Below, piece by piece: positions 1 through 9,033 of a stretch of 64,000 nt of DNA (positions are counted from its first letter, which is position 1; the number at the start of each line of letters is the position of its first letter). The notes under the pieces were generated by a model. It had not been told where the DNA came from, did no database searches, and saw only the letters and a list, made by a program, of their open reading frames with translations. The position numbers were made by a program, and so were the translations under genes. The DNA is from JADJPO01 sp963750395 (GTDB taxonomy: Bacteria > Actinomycetota > Actinomycetes > Actinomycetales > Kineosporiaceae). The stretch lies in contig CAVVQM010000007.1 of NCBI GenBank assembly GCA_963750395.1, positions 310,001 to 374,000 on the forward strand. The letters run 5' to 3'.

Positions 1-448
1 CAAGCTGAAGAATGTGCTGTCCGGCAAGGTCGTCGACAAGACGTTCAACGCCGGCACCAAGGTCGACACCGCGACCGTGGACAAGCGAGACATGCAGTAC
101 CTGTACAAGGACGGCGAGGACTTCGTCTTCATGGACTCCGACACCTACGACCAGCTGCCGGTCAGCCAGGCCGTCGTGGGCGACGCCGCCAACTTCCTGC
201 TCGAGAGCCAGTCGGCGACCGTCGCCATGCACGACGGCAGCCCCCTGTACGTCGAGCTGCCGACCTCCGTGGTGCTCGAGATCACCTATACCGAGCCGGG
301 CCTGCAGGGGGACCGCTCGACCGGCGGCACGAAGCCGGCGACCGTCGAGACCGGCTATCAGATCCAGGTCCCCCTCTTCCTCGAGACCGGCACCAGGGTC
401 AAGGTCGACACCCGTAGCGGGGATTACCTCGGCCGAGTCAACGATTGA
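1..448 (+). CDS. efp: Elongation factor P, C-terminal part (5' end outside window)
   Basis: The reading frame is open from the first bases and ends in TGA at 446-448. About 148 residues remain of a family that is usually about 187. What is left is the end of the N-terminal KOW-like domain (LKNVLSGKVVDKTF) and the two OB-fold domains, including the conserved block around YLYKDGEDFVFMD and the C-terminal GYQIQVPLFLETG...VDTRSGDYLGR signature. EF-P binds ribosomes stalled on polyproline and promotes peptide bond formation in the cytoplasm. The modified-loop residue lies upstream of the window and cannot be judged. The stop lies 11 bases before the chosen nusB start, the usual efp-nusB pair of Actinobacteria. 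Confidence 0.97.
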   Translation, partial: KLKNVLSGKVVDKTFNAGTKVDTATVDKRDMQYLYKDGEDFVFMDSDTYDQLPVSQAVVGDAANFLLESQSATVAMHDGSPLYVELPTSVVLEITYTEPGLQGDRSTGGTKPATVETGYQIQVPLFLETGTRVKVDTRSGDYLGRVND

Positions 449-459
449 CCGGCCGCTCG

Positions 460-903
460 ATGGGATCGCGGAGCAAGGCCCGCAAACGCGCCCTGGACCT
501 GCTGTTCGAGGCCGACGCGCGAGGACTGGCGGCCACCGACCTGCTGGCGCAACGGTTGGCCGAGGCGGATGTGCGCCGGACGCAGCGGGCGCCGTCCGAA
601 CCGGTGATCGGGCCCTACGCCGCCCGGCTGGTCGAGGGCGTGGCCACGAGAGGCACCCGCATCGACGAACTGCTCGACACCTACGCGCAGGGCTGGAGCG
701 TGGCTCGGATGCCCGCCGTCGACCGGGCGATCCTGCGCCTGGCGACCTGGGAACTGCTCTACAACGACGAGGTGCCGGACGCCGTGGTCATCGACGAGGC
801 CGTCGAGCTCGCCCGCGATCTGTCCACCGACGAGTCGCCGACCTTCATCAACGGATTGCTTGCGCGGTTGCTGGATGTGAAGCCGAGCCTGCTGCAGAGC
901 TGA
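460..903 (+). CDS. nusB: Transcription antitermination factor NusB
   Basis: This 147-residue all-helical protein starts MGSRSKARKRALDLLFEAD, the arginine-rich RNA-binding N-terminus of NusB. Later it has the conserved VDRAILRLATWELLYNDEVP and DEAVELARDLSTDESPTFING blocks. NusB pairs with NusE (ribosomal protein S10) on boxA RNA and supports rRNA antitermination. I chose the ATG at 460 because homologues begin close to the KARKRAL motif. A TTG at 445, which would overlap the efp stop as TTGA, is in frame and remains possible. No strong Shine-Dalgarno sequence precedes either start, so translational coupling to efp is likely. Confidence 0.95.
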   Translation: MGSRSKARKRALDLLFEADARGLAATDLLAQRLAEADVRRTQRAPSEPVIGPYAARLVEGVATRGTRIDELLDTYAQGWSVARMPAVDRAILRLATWELLYNDEVPDAVVIDEAVELARDLSTDESPTFINGLLARLLDVKPSLLQS

Positions 904-963
904 GGGCGGCACGGGCTGTGACCGATCGGGGCTCGGGCACGCTCGCACCGGCTTCACCGTGGG

Positions 964-1461
964 TCACTCGTCGGCGGCCACCGCACGGCGGGCATCGGCG
1001 TTCAGCACGCCCCAGGCGATGAGCTGCTCGGCGAGCACCGCCGGCGGCACGTCGTAGATGACCGCCAGCGTGCGCAGGTCGTCGGTGCGGATGGAGAGCA
1101 CCTTGCCGTTGTAGTCGCCGCGCTGGCCCTGGATCGTGGCCGCGTAGCGGGCCAGCGGGCCGGCCTTCTCCGCCGGAACCGACTGCAGCCGTTCAAGGTC
1201 GAGAACGAGCTTCGGCGGGGGCTCGCTGCTGCCGGTCGGCGCCGCGTCGGGCAGGAGTGCCTGCACGGGCACCCCGTAGAAATCGGCGAGCTCAGCCAGG
1301 CGCTGCACGGTCACGGCACGGTCGCCGCGCTCGTAGGAGCCGACGACGACGGCCTTCCAACGGCCCTCCGACTTCTCCTCCACTCCGTGGAGCGACAGAC
1401 CCTGTTGGGTGCGAATAGCGCGGAGGCGGGCGCCGAGTGCCCGTGCGTAGTCAGAGGCCAT
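964..1461 (-). CDS. bldD: BldD-type developmental repressor with c-di-GMP signature
   Basis: The 165-residue protein has an N-terminal XRE-type helix-turn-helix (about residues 9-63: ALGARLRAIRTQQGLSL ... GSYERGDRAVTVQRLAELADFYGVP). Its C-terminal domain carries RGD at 114-116 and RTDD at 125-128. In Streptomyces BldD the motif RGD-X8-RQDD at these same positions binds a cyclic-di-GMP tetramer that dimerises the repressor. Here only Q126 is replaced by T, while both arginines and the acidic residues remain, so nucleotide binding is plausible. BldD represses development and metabolic genes in sporulating relatives; its regulon in this organism is unknown. It is transcribed divergently from the pyr operon across a 244-bp gap. 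Confidence 0.93.
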   Translation of the reverse strand: MASDYARALGARLRAIRTQQGLSLHGVEEKSEGRWKAVVVGSYERGDRAVTVQRLAELADFYGVPVQALLPDAAPTGSSEPPPKLVLDLERLQSVPAEKAGPLARYAATIQGQRGDYNGKVLSIRTDDLRTLAVIYDVPPAVLAEQLIAWGVLNADARRAVAADE

Positions 1462-1501
1462 GCGGTGATGGTTACGGAGAGTTATCTAGCTCGTCAAGCC
1501 G

Positions 1502-1524
1502 GATCGCCGAAATTAGCGGCGATC
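1502..1524. repeat. Perfect 8-bp inverted repeat in the bldD-pyrR gap
   Basis: GATCGCCG and CGGCGATC flank a 7-base AT-rich loop (aaattag). It lies 41 bp upstream of the bldD start codon on the reverse strand and about 180 bp upstream of pyrR. The dyad could be an operator, for example for bldD autoregulation, or an RNA hairpin. It does not obviously match the published BldD consensus of AGTGA/TCACC half-sites. The rest of the 244-bp gap shows only the PyrR hairpin at its end. Confidence 0.5.
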
Positions 1525-1673
1525 AATCTGGTTACAGAGGGTTGAAGGTCCGATTTGCCCGATATGGGTCACCCGAACGGCGACGGAGGGTCGGCGTCGG
1601 CCGCTCGCCACCCAGCCTGTTAACCTGCCCAGCGGGTCGGCCCACGCGGGGCGACCGAACCAGTCCTTTAAGG

Positions 1674-1691
1674 CCCGTCCGGTGAGGCGGG
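1674..1691 (+). promoter_or_regulatory. PyrR-binding RNA hairpin overlapping the pyrR translation signals
   Basis: The leader sequence CGTCCGGTGAGGCG at 1676-1689 matches 12 of 14 positions of the PyrR-binding loop consensus ARUCCNGNGAGGYU. CCCG (1674-1677) and CGGG (1688-1691) can pair to present UCCGGUGAGG as the loop. The hairpin ends where the ribosome-binding purine run GGGGAAGGGTGGG before the ATG at 1706 begins. In Mycobacterium smegmatis, PyrR bound to UMP represses translation through such a site. No separate terminator/antiterminator pair is seen here, so translational repression is the likelier mode. Confidence 0.72.
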
Positions 1692-1705
1692 GAAGGGTGG
1701 GTGTG

Positions 1706-2245
1706 ATGTCCGATGCCCGGGTGGTACTCGCCGGGGTCGAGCTGGATCGGGCTCTGACCCGGATCGCTCATGAACTGATCGAACGCAACAAGGGTGTCGA
1801 GGGCCTGACCCTGCTCGGGATCCCCACCCGAGGCGTGGCCCTGGCCGAACGGCTCTGTGATCGCCTGACCGGCATCGAGGGATGCCCGGTCCCCCACGGC
1901 AGTCTCGACGTGACGATGTACCGCGACGACCTGCGCCGCCAACCGGTCCGAGAACCCGGGGTCACCGCGGTGCCGGACGGCGGGATCGACGACCGCACCG
2001 TGGTGCTGGTGGACGACGTGCTCTTCTCCGGACGCACCATCCGCGCCGCGCTCGATGCGCTCTCGGACCTCGGGCGCCCCCGCGCCGTCCGGCTCGCCGT
2101 CCTGGTCGATCGGGGACACCGGGAGCTGCCGATCCGGGCCGACCACGTCGGCAAGAACCTGCCGACGTCGCTGAGCGAGCGGGTCGGCGTCTCCCTGGTC
2201 GAGGTGGACGGCGTCGACGAGGTCAGGATCGAGGGTGGACGGTGA
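1706..2245 (+). CDS. pyrR: PyrR, pyr mRNA-binding regulator / uracil phosphoribosyltransferase
   Basis: The 179-residue protein is a type I phosphoribosyltransferase. GIPTRGVALAERL is the N-terminal ligand loop, and the PRPP-binding motif is VVLVDDVLFSGRTIRAALDAL (about residues 96-116). LVDRGHRELPIRADHVGKNLPTS is the PyrR-specific block. It senses UMP/UTP by binding pyr leader RNA and also converts uracil plus PRPP to UMP. The ATG at 1706 follows a strong purine-rich ribosome-binding site; a GTG at 1682 lies inside the hairpin and is unlikely. It is the first gene of a contiguous UMP operon and overlaps pyrB by 4 bases (GTGA). Confidence 0.96.
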   Translation: MSDARVVLAGVELDRALTRIAHELIERNKGVEGLTLLGIPTRGVALAERLCDRLTGIEGCPVPHGSLDVTMYRDDLRRQPVREPGVTAVPDGGIDDRTVVLVDDVLFSGRTIRAALDALSDLGRPRAVRLAVLVDRGHRELPIRADHVGKNLPTSLSERVGVSLVEVDGVDEVRIEGGR

Positions 2246-3220
2246 GTCCGATGCGCCACCTGCTCAGCGCCGCAGACCTGGACCGCGACGAGGCGGTGCG
2301 CGGTACTGGACGTCGCCGAACGGATGGCGGACACCCAGCAGCGGGAGATGAAGAAGCTGCCCACCCTGCGCGGCATGACGGTGGTCAACCTGTTCTTCGA
2401 GGACTCCACCCGGACGCGGATCTCCTTCGAGGCCGCCGCGAAACGACTGTCGGCCGACGTGCTCAACTTCGCTGTGAAGGGCTCCAGCCTGTCCAAGGGG
2501 GAGAGCCTGAAGGACACGGCGCTGACCCTGCAGGCCATGGGCGCGGACGCGGTCGTGGTGCGTCACCACGCGTCCGGGGCGCCGCACCGGCTCGCCCACG
2601 CGGGCTGGACCCGGACGGTGGTGGTCAACGCCGGCGACGGGACGCACGAGCACCCCACGCAGGCCCTGCTGGACGCCTTCACCCTGCGCCGACACCTGGG
2701 CGACGGGCTGGGGGGTGACCTCCGCGGCCTGCGCGTGGCGATCGCGGGCGACGTGCTGCACAGTCGCGTGGCCCGCTCCAACGCTCTGCTCCTGACCATC
2801 CTCGGGGCCGAGGTGGTCCTGGTGGCCCCGCCGACGCTGCTCCCGGTCGGGGCGGACGGCTGGCCGGTGACGGTGGCCTACGACTTCGACGCGGTGCTGT
2901 CCGGGCAGGCCGCCGGGCCGCTCGACGCGGTGATGATGCTGCGGGTGCAGGCCGAGCGGATGAACTCCGCCTTCTTCCCGAGCGCCCGGGAGTACTCGCG
3001 GCGCTACGGGTTGGACGCCCGGCGGCTGGCGATGCTGCCCGATCACGCGATCGTGATGCACCCCGGGCCCATGAACCGCGGCCTGGAGATCTCGGCCGAG
3101 GCCGCCGACTCGGCGCGCTCGACGATCGTGGAGCAGGTCGCCAACGGCGTCGCGGTGAGAATGGCCGTGCTCTATCTCTTGATGTCCGGCGCCCGCGAGG
3201 GCGAGGAGGAGACCCAGTGA
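2242..3220 (+). pseudogene. pyrB: Aspartate carbamoyltransferase, interrupted by a +1 frameshift near 2300
   Basis: This enzyme condenses carbamoyl phosphate with aspartate, the committed step of pyrimidine synthesis. The N-terminus MRHLLSAADLDRDEAV is in the frame of GTG 2242 (in-frame ATG 2251). The remainder (VLDVAERMADTQQ..., then FFEDSTRTRISFEAAAKRL, the carbamoyl-phosphate motif, GDGTHEHPTQALLD and MHPGPMNRG) is one frame later. Removing one base in gcgcggt at about 2300-2303 restores a 325-residue protein of normal length. All active-site motifs are intact, so I read this as a sequence error rather than decay. The stop overlaps the pyrC GTG. If the shift is real, translation might restart at ATG 2324 and lose the first helix. 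Confidence 0.9.
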
Positions 3221-4512
3221 GTCACCTGTTACGCGGCGTCCGGCCACTCGGTGGCGACCCGGTCGACGTCCTGATCGCCGACGGCGTGATCACCGCGATC
3301 GGAGCCGGACTGGACGCCGCGGGCGCACACCGGATCGAGGCCGACGGCCTGATCGCCCTGCCCGGCCTGGTCGACCTGCACACGCACCTGCGCGAGCCCG
3401 GCCGGGAGGACGCCGAGACCGTCGAGACCGGAACCCGCGCGGCCGCACTCGGCGGGTTCACCGCGGTGCACGCCATGGCCAACACCGATCCGGTGGCCGA
3501 CACCGCGGGAGTGGTCGAGCAGGTCTGGCACCTGGGGCGCCGCGCGGGGTGGGTCGAGGTGCGCCCGGTCGGCGCGGTGACCGTCGACCTCGCGGGAGAG
3601 CGACTGGCCGAACTCGGCGCGATGGCCGATTCGGCCGCGGCGGTGCGGGTGTTCTCCGACGACGGCAAGTGCGTGTCCGACCCGGTGCTGATGCGCCGCG
3701 CGCTGGAGTACGTCAAGGCCTTCGGCGGGGTGATCGCCCAGCACTCCCAGGAGCCGCGACTGACCGAGGGGGCCCAGATGCACGAGGGCGAGGTCTCCGC
3801 CGTGCTGGGCCTGGCCGGGTGGCCGGCCGTCGCCGAGGAGGCGATCATCGCCCGCGACGTGCTGCTCGCCGACCATGTGGGGTCGCGGCTGCACGTCTGC
3901 CACGTCTCCACCGCGGGTTCGGTCGAGATCCTGCGCTGGGCCAAGCAGCGCGGGGTGCGGGTCACCGCCGAGGTCACCCCCCACCACCTCATGCTCGACC
4001 ACGAGGAGGTGCGCAGCTACGACCCGGTGTTCAAGGTGAATCCGCCGCTGCGCTCGGCCGCGGACGTCGAGGCGGTGCGCGAGGCCCTGGCCGACGGCAC
4101 GATCGACGTCGTCGCCACCGACCACGCGCCGCACCCGGTGGAGGACAAGGACTGCGAGTGGGCGAACGCCGCGATGGGCATGACCGGCCTGGAGACGGCG
4201 CTGTCCGTCGTCCAGGCCACGATGGTGGACGCCGGCCGGCTGGACTGGGCGGGGGTGGCGCAGCGGATGTCGGTGCGACCGGCGCAGATCGGCGGCCTGG
4301 CCGGGCAGGGCCGCCCGCTGGCCGAGGGCGAACCGGCGCACGTGACGCTGGTCGATCCCAGCGTCCAGCGCGTCGTCGACCCGGCGCGGATGGCCACGAA
4401 GGGCCGGAACGCTCCGTTGCGAGGGCGCAAACTGCCGGGGGCGGTGGTCGCCACCTTCTTCGGCGGGCGACCGACGGTGCTCGACGGCCACCCCATCGAG
4501 CGGGAGGGCTGA
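3217..4512 (+). CDS. pyrC: Dihydroorotase
   Basis: The 431-residue type I dihydroorotase cyclises carbamoyl aspartate to dihydroorotate. It has the metal-binding HxH (PGLVDLHTHLREPGRED), then AMANTDPVAD, the second histidine region CHVSTAGSVEILRWAK, and the catalytic aspartate in VVATDHAPHPVEDK. The C-terminal block GRNAPLRGRKLPG is typical. The usual metal-bridging lysine of other subclasses is not obvious and the motif pattern is that of class I enzymes. The GTG start overlaps the pyrB stop by 4 bases, and carA follows after one base, so translation is coupled through the operon. Confidence 0.97.
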   Translation: MSHLLRGVRPLGGDPVDVLIADGVITAIGAGLDAAGAHRIEADGLIALPGLVDLHTHLREPGREDAETVETGTRAAALGGFTAVHAMANTDPVADTAGVVEQVWHLGRRAGWVEVRPVGAVTVDLAGERLAELGAMADSAAAVRVFSDDGKCVSDPVLMRRALEYVKAFGGVIAQHSQEPRLTEGAQMHEGEVSAVLGLAGWPAVAEEAIIARDVLLADHVGSRLHVCHVSTAGSVEILRWAKQRGVRVTAEVTPHHLMLDHEEVRSYDPVFKVNPPLRSAADVEAVREALADGTIDVVATDHAPHPVEDKDCEWANAAMGMTGLETALSVVQATMVDAGRLDWAGVAQRMSVRPAQIGGLAGQGRPLAEGEPAHVTLVDPSVQRVVDPARMATKGRNAPLRGRKLPGAVVATFFGGRPTVLDGHPIEREG

Positions 4513-4513
4513 G

Positions 4514-5653
4514 GTGACAGTCGACGGGCAGGAGGCCGGCCAGGCGGCGGTGCTCGTCCTGGAGGACGGCCGCGCCTGGCACGGGCACGCCTACGGCGCC
4601 CGAGGCGTGGCTCTCGGCGAGGCGGTCTTCGCGACCGGGATGACGGGCTACCAGGAGACCCTGACCGACCCCTCCTACCACCGGCAGATCGTGGTGATGA
4701 CCGCCCCGCACATCGGCAACACCGGGGTGAACGACGAGGACGGCGAGTCCCGCCGGATCTGGGTGGCGGGTTACGTCGTCCGGGACGCGGCGCGGCGGGC
4801 CTCGAACTGGCGCGCGAAGCGGGAGCTGGCCCAGGAGTTGGCCGACGCGGGGGTGGTCTCCATCAGCGGGGTGGACACCCGGGCGATCACCCGCCACCTG
4901 CGTGAGCGCGGCGCGATGCGGGCCGGGATCTTCTCGGGTGAGGCCGCCGCCCTGCCCGAGGCCCAGATGCTCGCCCAGGTGAGCGCCAGTGCGTCGATGG
5001 CCGGTGCCGACCTGGCCGGGCAGGTCACCGCGGAGCGGTCCTACACGGTCCCCGCGATCGGCGGGCAACGGTTCACCGTCGCCGCGATCGACCTGGGCAT
5101 CAAGTCGATGACCCCGCACCGGATGGCCGAGCGGGGGATCGCCACGGTCGTCCTGTCCGCGACCGCCACCATCGACGACGTGCTGGCCACCGGCGCGGAC
5201 GGGGTCTTCTTCAGCAACGGTCCGGGCGACCCGGCAGCCACGACCGGCCCGGTCGCCCTGCTCGGTGAGGTGCTGGCGCGGCGGATCCCGTTCTTCGGCA
5301 TCTGTTTCGGCAACCAGATGCTCGGCCGGGCCCTGGGGCTGGCGACCTACAAGTTGACCTACGGGCACCGCGGGATCAACCAGCCGGTCAAGGACCTGGT
5401 CACCGGCAGGGTCGAGGTCACGGCGCACAACCACGGGTTCGCGGTGCAGGCCCCGCTCGGTGAGCCCTTCCAGACACCCTTCGGTCTGGCCGAGGTCAGT
5501 CACGTCTGTCTCAACGACGGCGTCGTCGAGGGTCTGCGCTGCCTGGACGTCCCGGCCTTCTCCGTCCAATACCACCCTGAGGCCGCGGCCGGTCCGCACG
5601 ACGCCGCCTATCTCTTCGACCGCTTCGCCGACCTGATGGCGGGCACGTCCTGA
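4514..5653 (+). CDS. carA: Carbamoyl-phosphate synthase, glutamine-hydrolysing small chain
   Basis: The 379-residue subunit has the N-terminal CPSase small-chain domain (FATGMTGYQETLTDPSY) and a C-terminal class I glutamine amidotransferase. Its nucleophile elbow is FFGICFGNQMLG, with catalytic Cys and Asn where many homologues have GICLGHQ. The triad is completed by His and Glu in SVQYHPEAAAGPHD. It hydrolyses glutamine and channels ammonia to CarB for both arginine and pyrimidine synthesis. The GTG start lies one base after the pyrC stop. The 16-base gap to carB contains a good ribosome-binding site (GAGGAGA). Confidence 0.97.
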   Translation: MTVDGQEAGQAAVLVLEDGRAWHGHAYGARGVALGEAVFATGMTGYQETLTDPSYHRQIVVMTAPHIGNTGVNDEDGESRRIWVAGYVVRDAARRASNWRAKRELAQELADAGVVSISGVDTRAITRHLRERGAMRAGIFSGEAAALPEAQMLAQVSASASMAGADLAGQVTAERSYTVPAIGGQRFTVAAIDLGIKSMTPHRMAERGIATVVLSATATIDDVLATGADGVFFSNGPGDPAATTGPVALLGEVLARRIPFFGICFGNQMLGRALGLATYKLTYGHRGINQPVKDLVTGRVEVTAHNHGFAVQAPLGEPFQTPFGLAEVSHVCLNDGVVEGLRCLDVPAFSVQYHPEAAAGPHDAAYLFDRFADLMAGTS

Positions 5654-5669
5654 TGTCTGAGGAGAACTG

Positions 5670-8600
5670 ATGCCACGTCGCGAGGATCTGCGCAGCGTGA
5701 TGGTGATCGGGTCCGGCCCGATCGTGATCGGCCAGGCCTGCGAGTTCGACTACTCCGGCACCCAGGCGTGCCGGGTGCTGCGCGCCGAGGGCCTGCGGGT
5801 GATCCTGGTCAACTCGAACCCGGCGACGATCATGACCGATCCCGAGTTCGCCGACGCCACCTACGTCGAGCCGATCACGCCCGAGGTGGTCGAGGCGATC
5901 ATCGCCAAGGAACGCCCCGACGCACTGCTGGCCACGCTGGGGGGGCAGACCGCACTGAACACCGCGATGGCGGTGCACGCCAACGGTGTCCTGGACAAGT
6001 ACGGCGTCGAACTGATCGGCGCCAACGTGGCCGCGATCGAGGCGGGTGAGGACCGCCAGCAGTTCAAGGGCGTCGTCGATAGGGTCGCCGCGACCTACGG
6101 GTTGGACGCGGCGGTCGCGCGGTCGAGGATCTGCCACACGATGGCCGACTGTCTCGAGGCGACCGAGGATCTCGGCTACCCGGTCGTCGTCCGGCCCTCC
6201 TTCACGATGGGCGGTCTGGGATCGGGGATCGCCCGGCATGAGACCGAGCTGCGGCTGATCGCCGGTGCCGGACTGCACCATTCGCCGACCACCGAGGTGC
6301 TTCTGGAGGAGTCGATCCTCGGCTGGAAGGAGTACGAGCTCGAACTGATGCGCGACCGGGCCGACAACGTCGTGGTGGTCTGCTCGATCGAGAACCTCGA
6401 CCCGATGGGCGTGCACACCGGCGACTCGATCACGGTGGCGCCGGCCCTGACCCTGACCGACCGGGAGTACCAGCGACTGCGTGACATCGCCATCGCGGTG
6501 ATCCGCGAGGTCGGCGTGGACACCGGTGGCTGCAACATCCAGTTCGCGGTGAATCCCCGCGACGGTCGCGTGATCGTCATCGAGATGAACCCACGGGTGT
6601 CGCGTTCGAGCGCCCTGGCGTCCAAGGCCACCGGGTTCCCGATCGCCAAGATCGCGGCCCGTCTGGCGGTGGGCTACACGCTGGACGAGATCCCGAACGA
6701 CATCACCGCAGAAGACGCCGGCCAGCTTCGAGCCGACGCTGGACTACGTCGTGGTGAAGGTGCCCCGGTTCGCGTTCGAGAAGTTCCGGGCGGCCGACCC
6801 GACGCTGACCACGACGATGAAGAGCGTCGGGGAGGCCATGGCGATCGGGCGCTGCTTCACCGAGGCCCTGCAGAAGGCCCTGCGGTCCCTGGAGAAGCGC
6901 GACGCCGGATTCCACTGGACCGGCCCCGATCCCGCCGGCCCCGCGCTCGAGGCGTTGCTGGAAGCGGTGCGCACCCCGACCGAGGACCGGCTGGTCCAGG
7001 TGCAGCAGGCGATCCGGGGCGGCGCGAGCGTCGAGGCACTGCACGAGGCGACCGGCATCGATCCGTGGTTCCTCGATCAGATCCTGGCGATCCACGAGAT
7101 CGCGGTCCGCCTCCGCGAGGCGCCGGCCCTGACCACGCCGATCCTGCAGGAGGCCAAGCGGCACGGTTTCTCCGACGCCCAGCTCGGCGTCCTGCGGGGG
7201 ATGAGCGAGGACGTCGTGCGCGGGGTGCGGCAGGCCCTCGGCGTGCGCCCCGTCTACAAGACGGTCGACACCTGCGCGGCGGAGTTCGCGGCGGCCACGC
7301 CGTACCACTACTCCAGCTACGACTCCGAGAGCGAGGTCACGGCCTCCGATCGCCGCAAGGTGATCATCCTCGGGTCGGGACCGAACCGGATCGGCCAGGG
7401 AGTCGAGTTCGACTACTCCTGCGTGCACGCCTCGTTCGCGTTGCGGGAGGCCGGCTTCGAGACGGTGATGATCAACTGCAACCCCGAGACCGTCTCGACG
7501 GACTACGACACCTCCGACCGGCTCTACTTCGAGCCGCTGACCCTGGAGGACGTGCTCGAGGTGGTGCGCGCCGAGCAGGCGGCCGGCGAGGTGATCGGCG
7601 TCGTCGTCCAACTCGGTGGCCAGACCCCGCTCGGGCTCGCGGCCAAGCTCGAGGCCGCGGGGGTGCCGATCGTGGGCACCAGCCCGGCCGCGATCCACCT
7701 CGCCGAGGAGCGCGGAGCCTTCGGGCGGGTCCTCGCCCAGGCCGGGTTGATGGCCCCGGAGCACGGGATGGCCAGCAGCTTCGAGGAGGCCAAGCTGGTC
7801 GCCGACCGCGTGGGATATCCCGTGCTGGTCCGGCCCTCCTACGTCCTGGGCGGCCGGGGGATGGAGATCGTCTTCGACGAGACGATGCTCGCCGACTACA
7901 TCGAGCGGGCCACCAAGGTCTCGCCGGAGCATCCGGTGCTGGTCGACCGCTTCCTCGGCGAGGCGATCGAGATCGACGTCGACGCGCTCTTCGACGGTGA
8001 GCAGATGTATCTCGGCGGCATCATGGAGCACATCGAGGAGGCGGGGGTGCACTCCGGCGACTCCGCCTGCGTGCTGCCCCCCGCCACGCTCAGCCGGCGT
8101 GAGATGGACGGCGTCCGCGAGGCCACCGAGGCGATCGCGCGCGGGGTCGGTGTGCGCGGTCTGCTGAACGTCCAGTTCGCCCTGGCCGCCGGCCGGCTCT
8201 ATGTGCTGGAGGCGAACCCACGCGCCAGCAGGACGGCCCCCTTCGTGTCCAAGGCCACCGGCGTGCCGCTGGCCAAGGCCGCGGCGCGGGTGATGCTGGG
8301 CGCGTCCATCGGTGAGCTGCGGGCCGAGGGGATGCTGCCCGCCCGCGGCGACGGGGGCACGCTGCCCGAGGACGCACCGGTCTCGGTGAAGGAGGCCGTG
8401 CTGCCCTTCCGCCGTTTCCGCACCCTCGAGGGCAAGGTGGTCGACACCCTGCTCGGCCCGGAGATGCGCTCGACCGGTGAGGTGATGGGCATCGCCGCGG
8501 ACTTCCCGACGGCCTTCGCCAAGTCGCAGCTCGCCGCCTACGGCGGCCTGCCGGACAGCGGGTCGGTGTTCGTGTCGGTCGCCGACCTGGACAAGCGCTC

Positions 8601-9033
8601 GATCATCTTCCCGGTCAAGCGCCTGGTCGAGCTCGGGTTCACGATCCTGGCCACCGAGGGGACGGCGAACCTGCTGCGCCGCAACGGGATCGCGGCCACG
8701 GAGGTCCGCAAGCACAGTTCCGGCCCCGGCCCGAACGGGGAGCCGACCGTCGTCGACATGATCCACGCGGGCGAGGTCGACATGGTGGTGAACACCCCGA
8801 GCGGGCCGGCCGCGCTGCTCGACGGGTACGACATCCGGGCGGCGATCACCTCGGTGGACAGACCGATCATCACCACGGTGCAGCAGTTGGCCGCCGCCGT
8901 TCAGGCGATCGAGGCGGCGCGGGTCGGCGGGGTGTCGGTGGCCTCGCTGCAGGAGCACGGCGAGACGCTGCGCCGCGGCCGGGCCAAGCAGATCGCGGAG
9001 GCATCCCCGCCGGTGCCGGGCAGCCCCTCGTGA
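5670..9033 (+). pseudogene. carB: Carbamoyl-phosphate synthase large chain, interrupted by a +1 frameshift near 6712
   Basis: CarB makes carbamoyl phosphate from bicarbonate, ammonia and two ATP. The first ATP-grasp half begins MPRREDLRSVMVIGSGPIVI and runs in frame to LDEIPNDIT at about 6705. The sequence then continues one frame later (TLDYVVVKVPRFAFEKF ... oligomerisation domain, second ATP-grasp with GSGPNRIGQGVEFDY, C-terminal MGS-like regulatory domain ending ASPPVPGSPS). Deleting one base in gcagaagacgcc at 6711-6715 gives a 1120-residue protein of family length. Both halves keep all motifs, so a sequence error is more likely than loss of an essential gene. The stop overlaps the pyrK GTG (GTGA). 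Confidence 0.92.
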
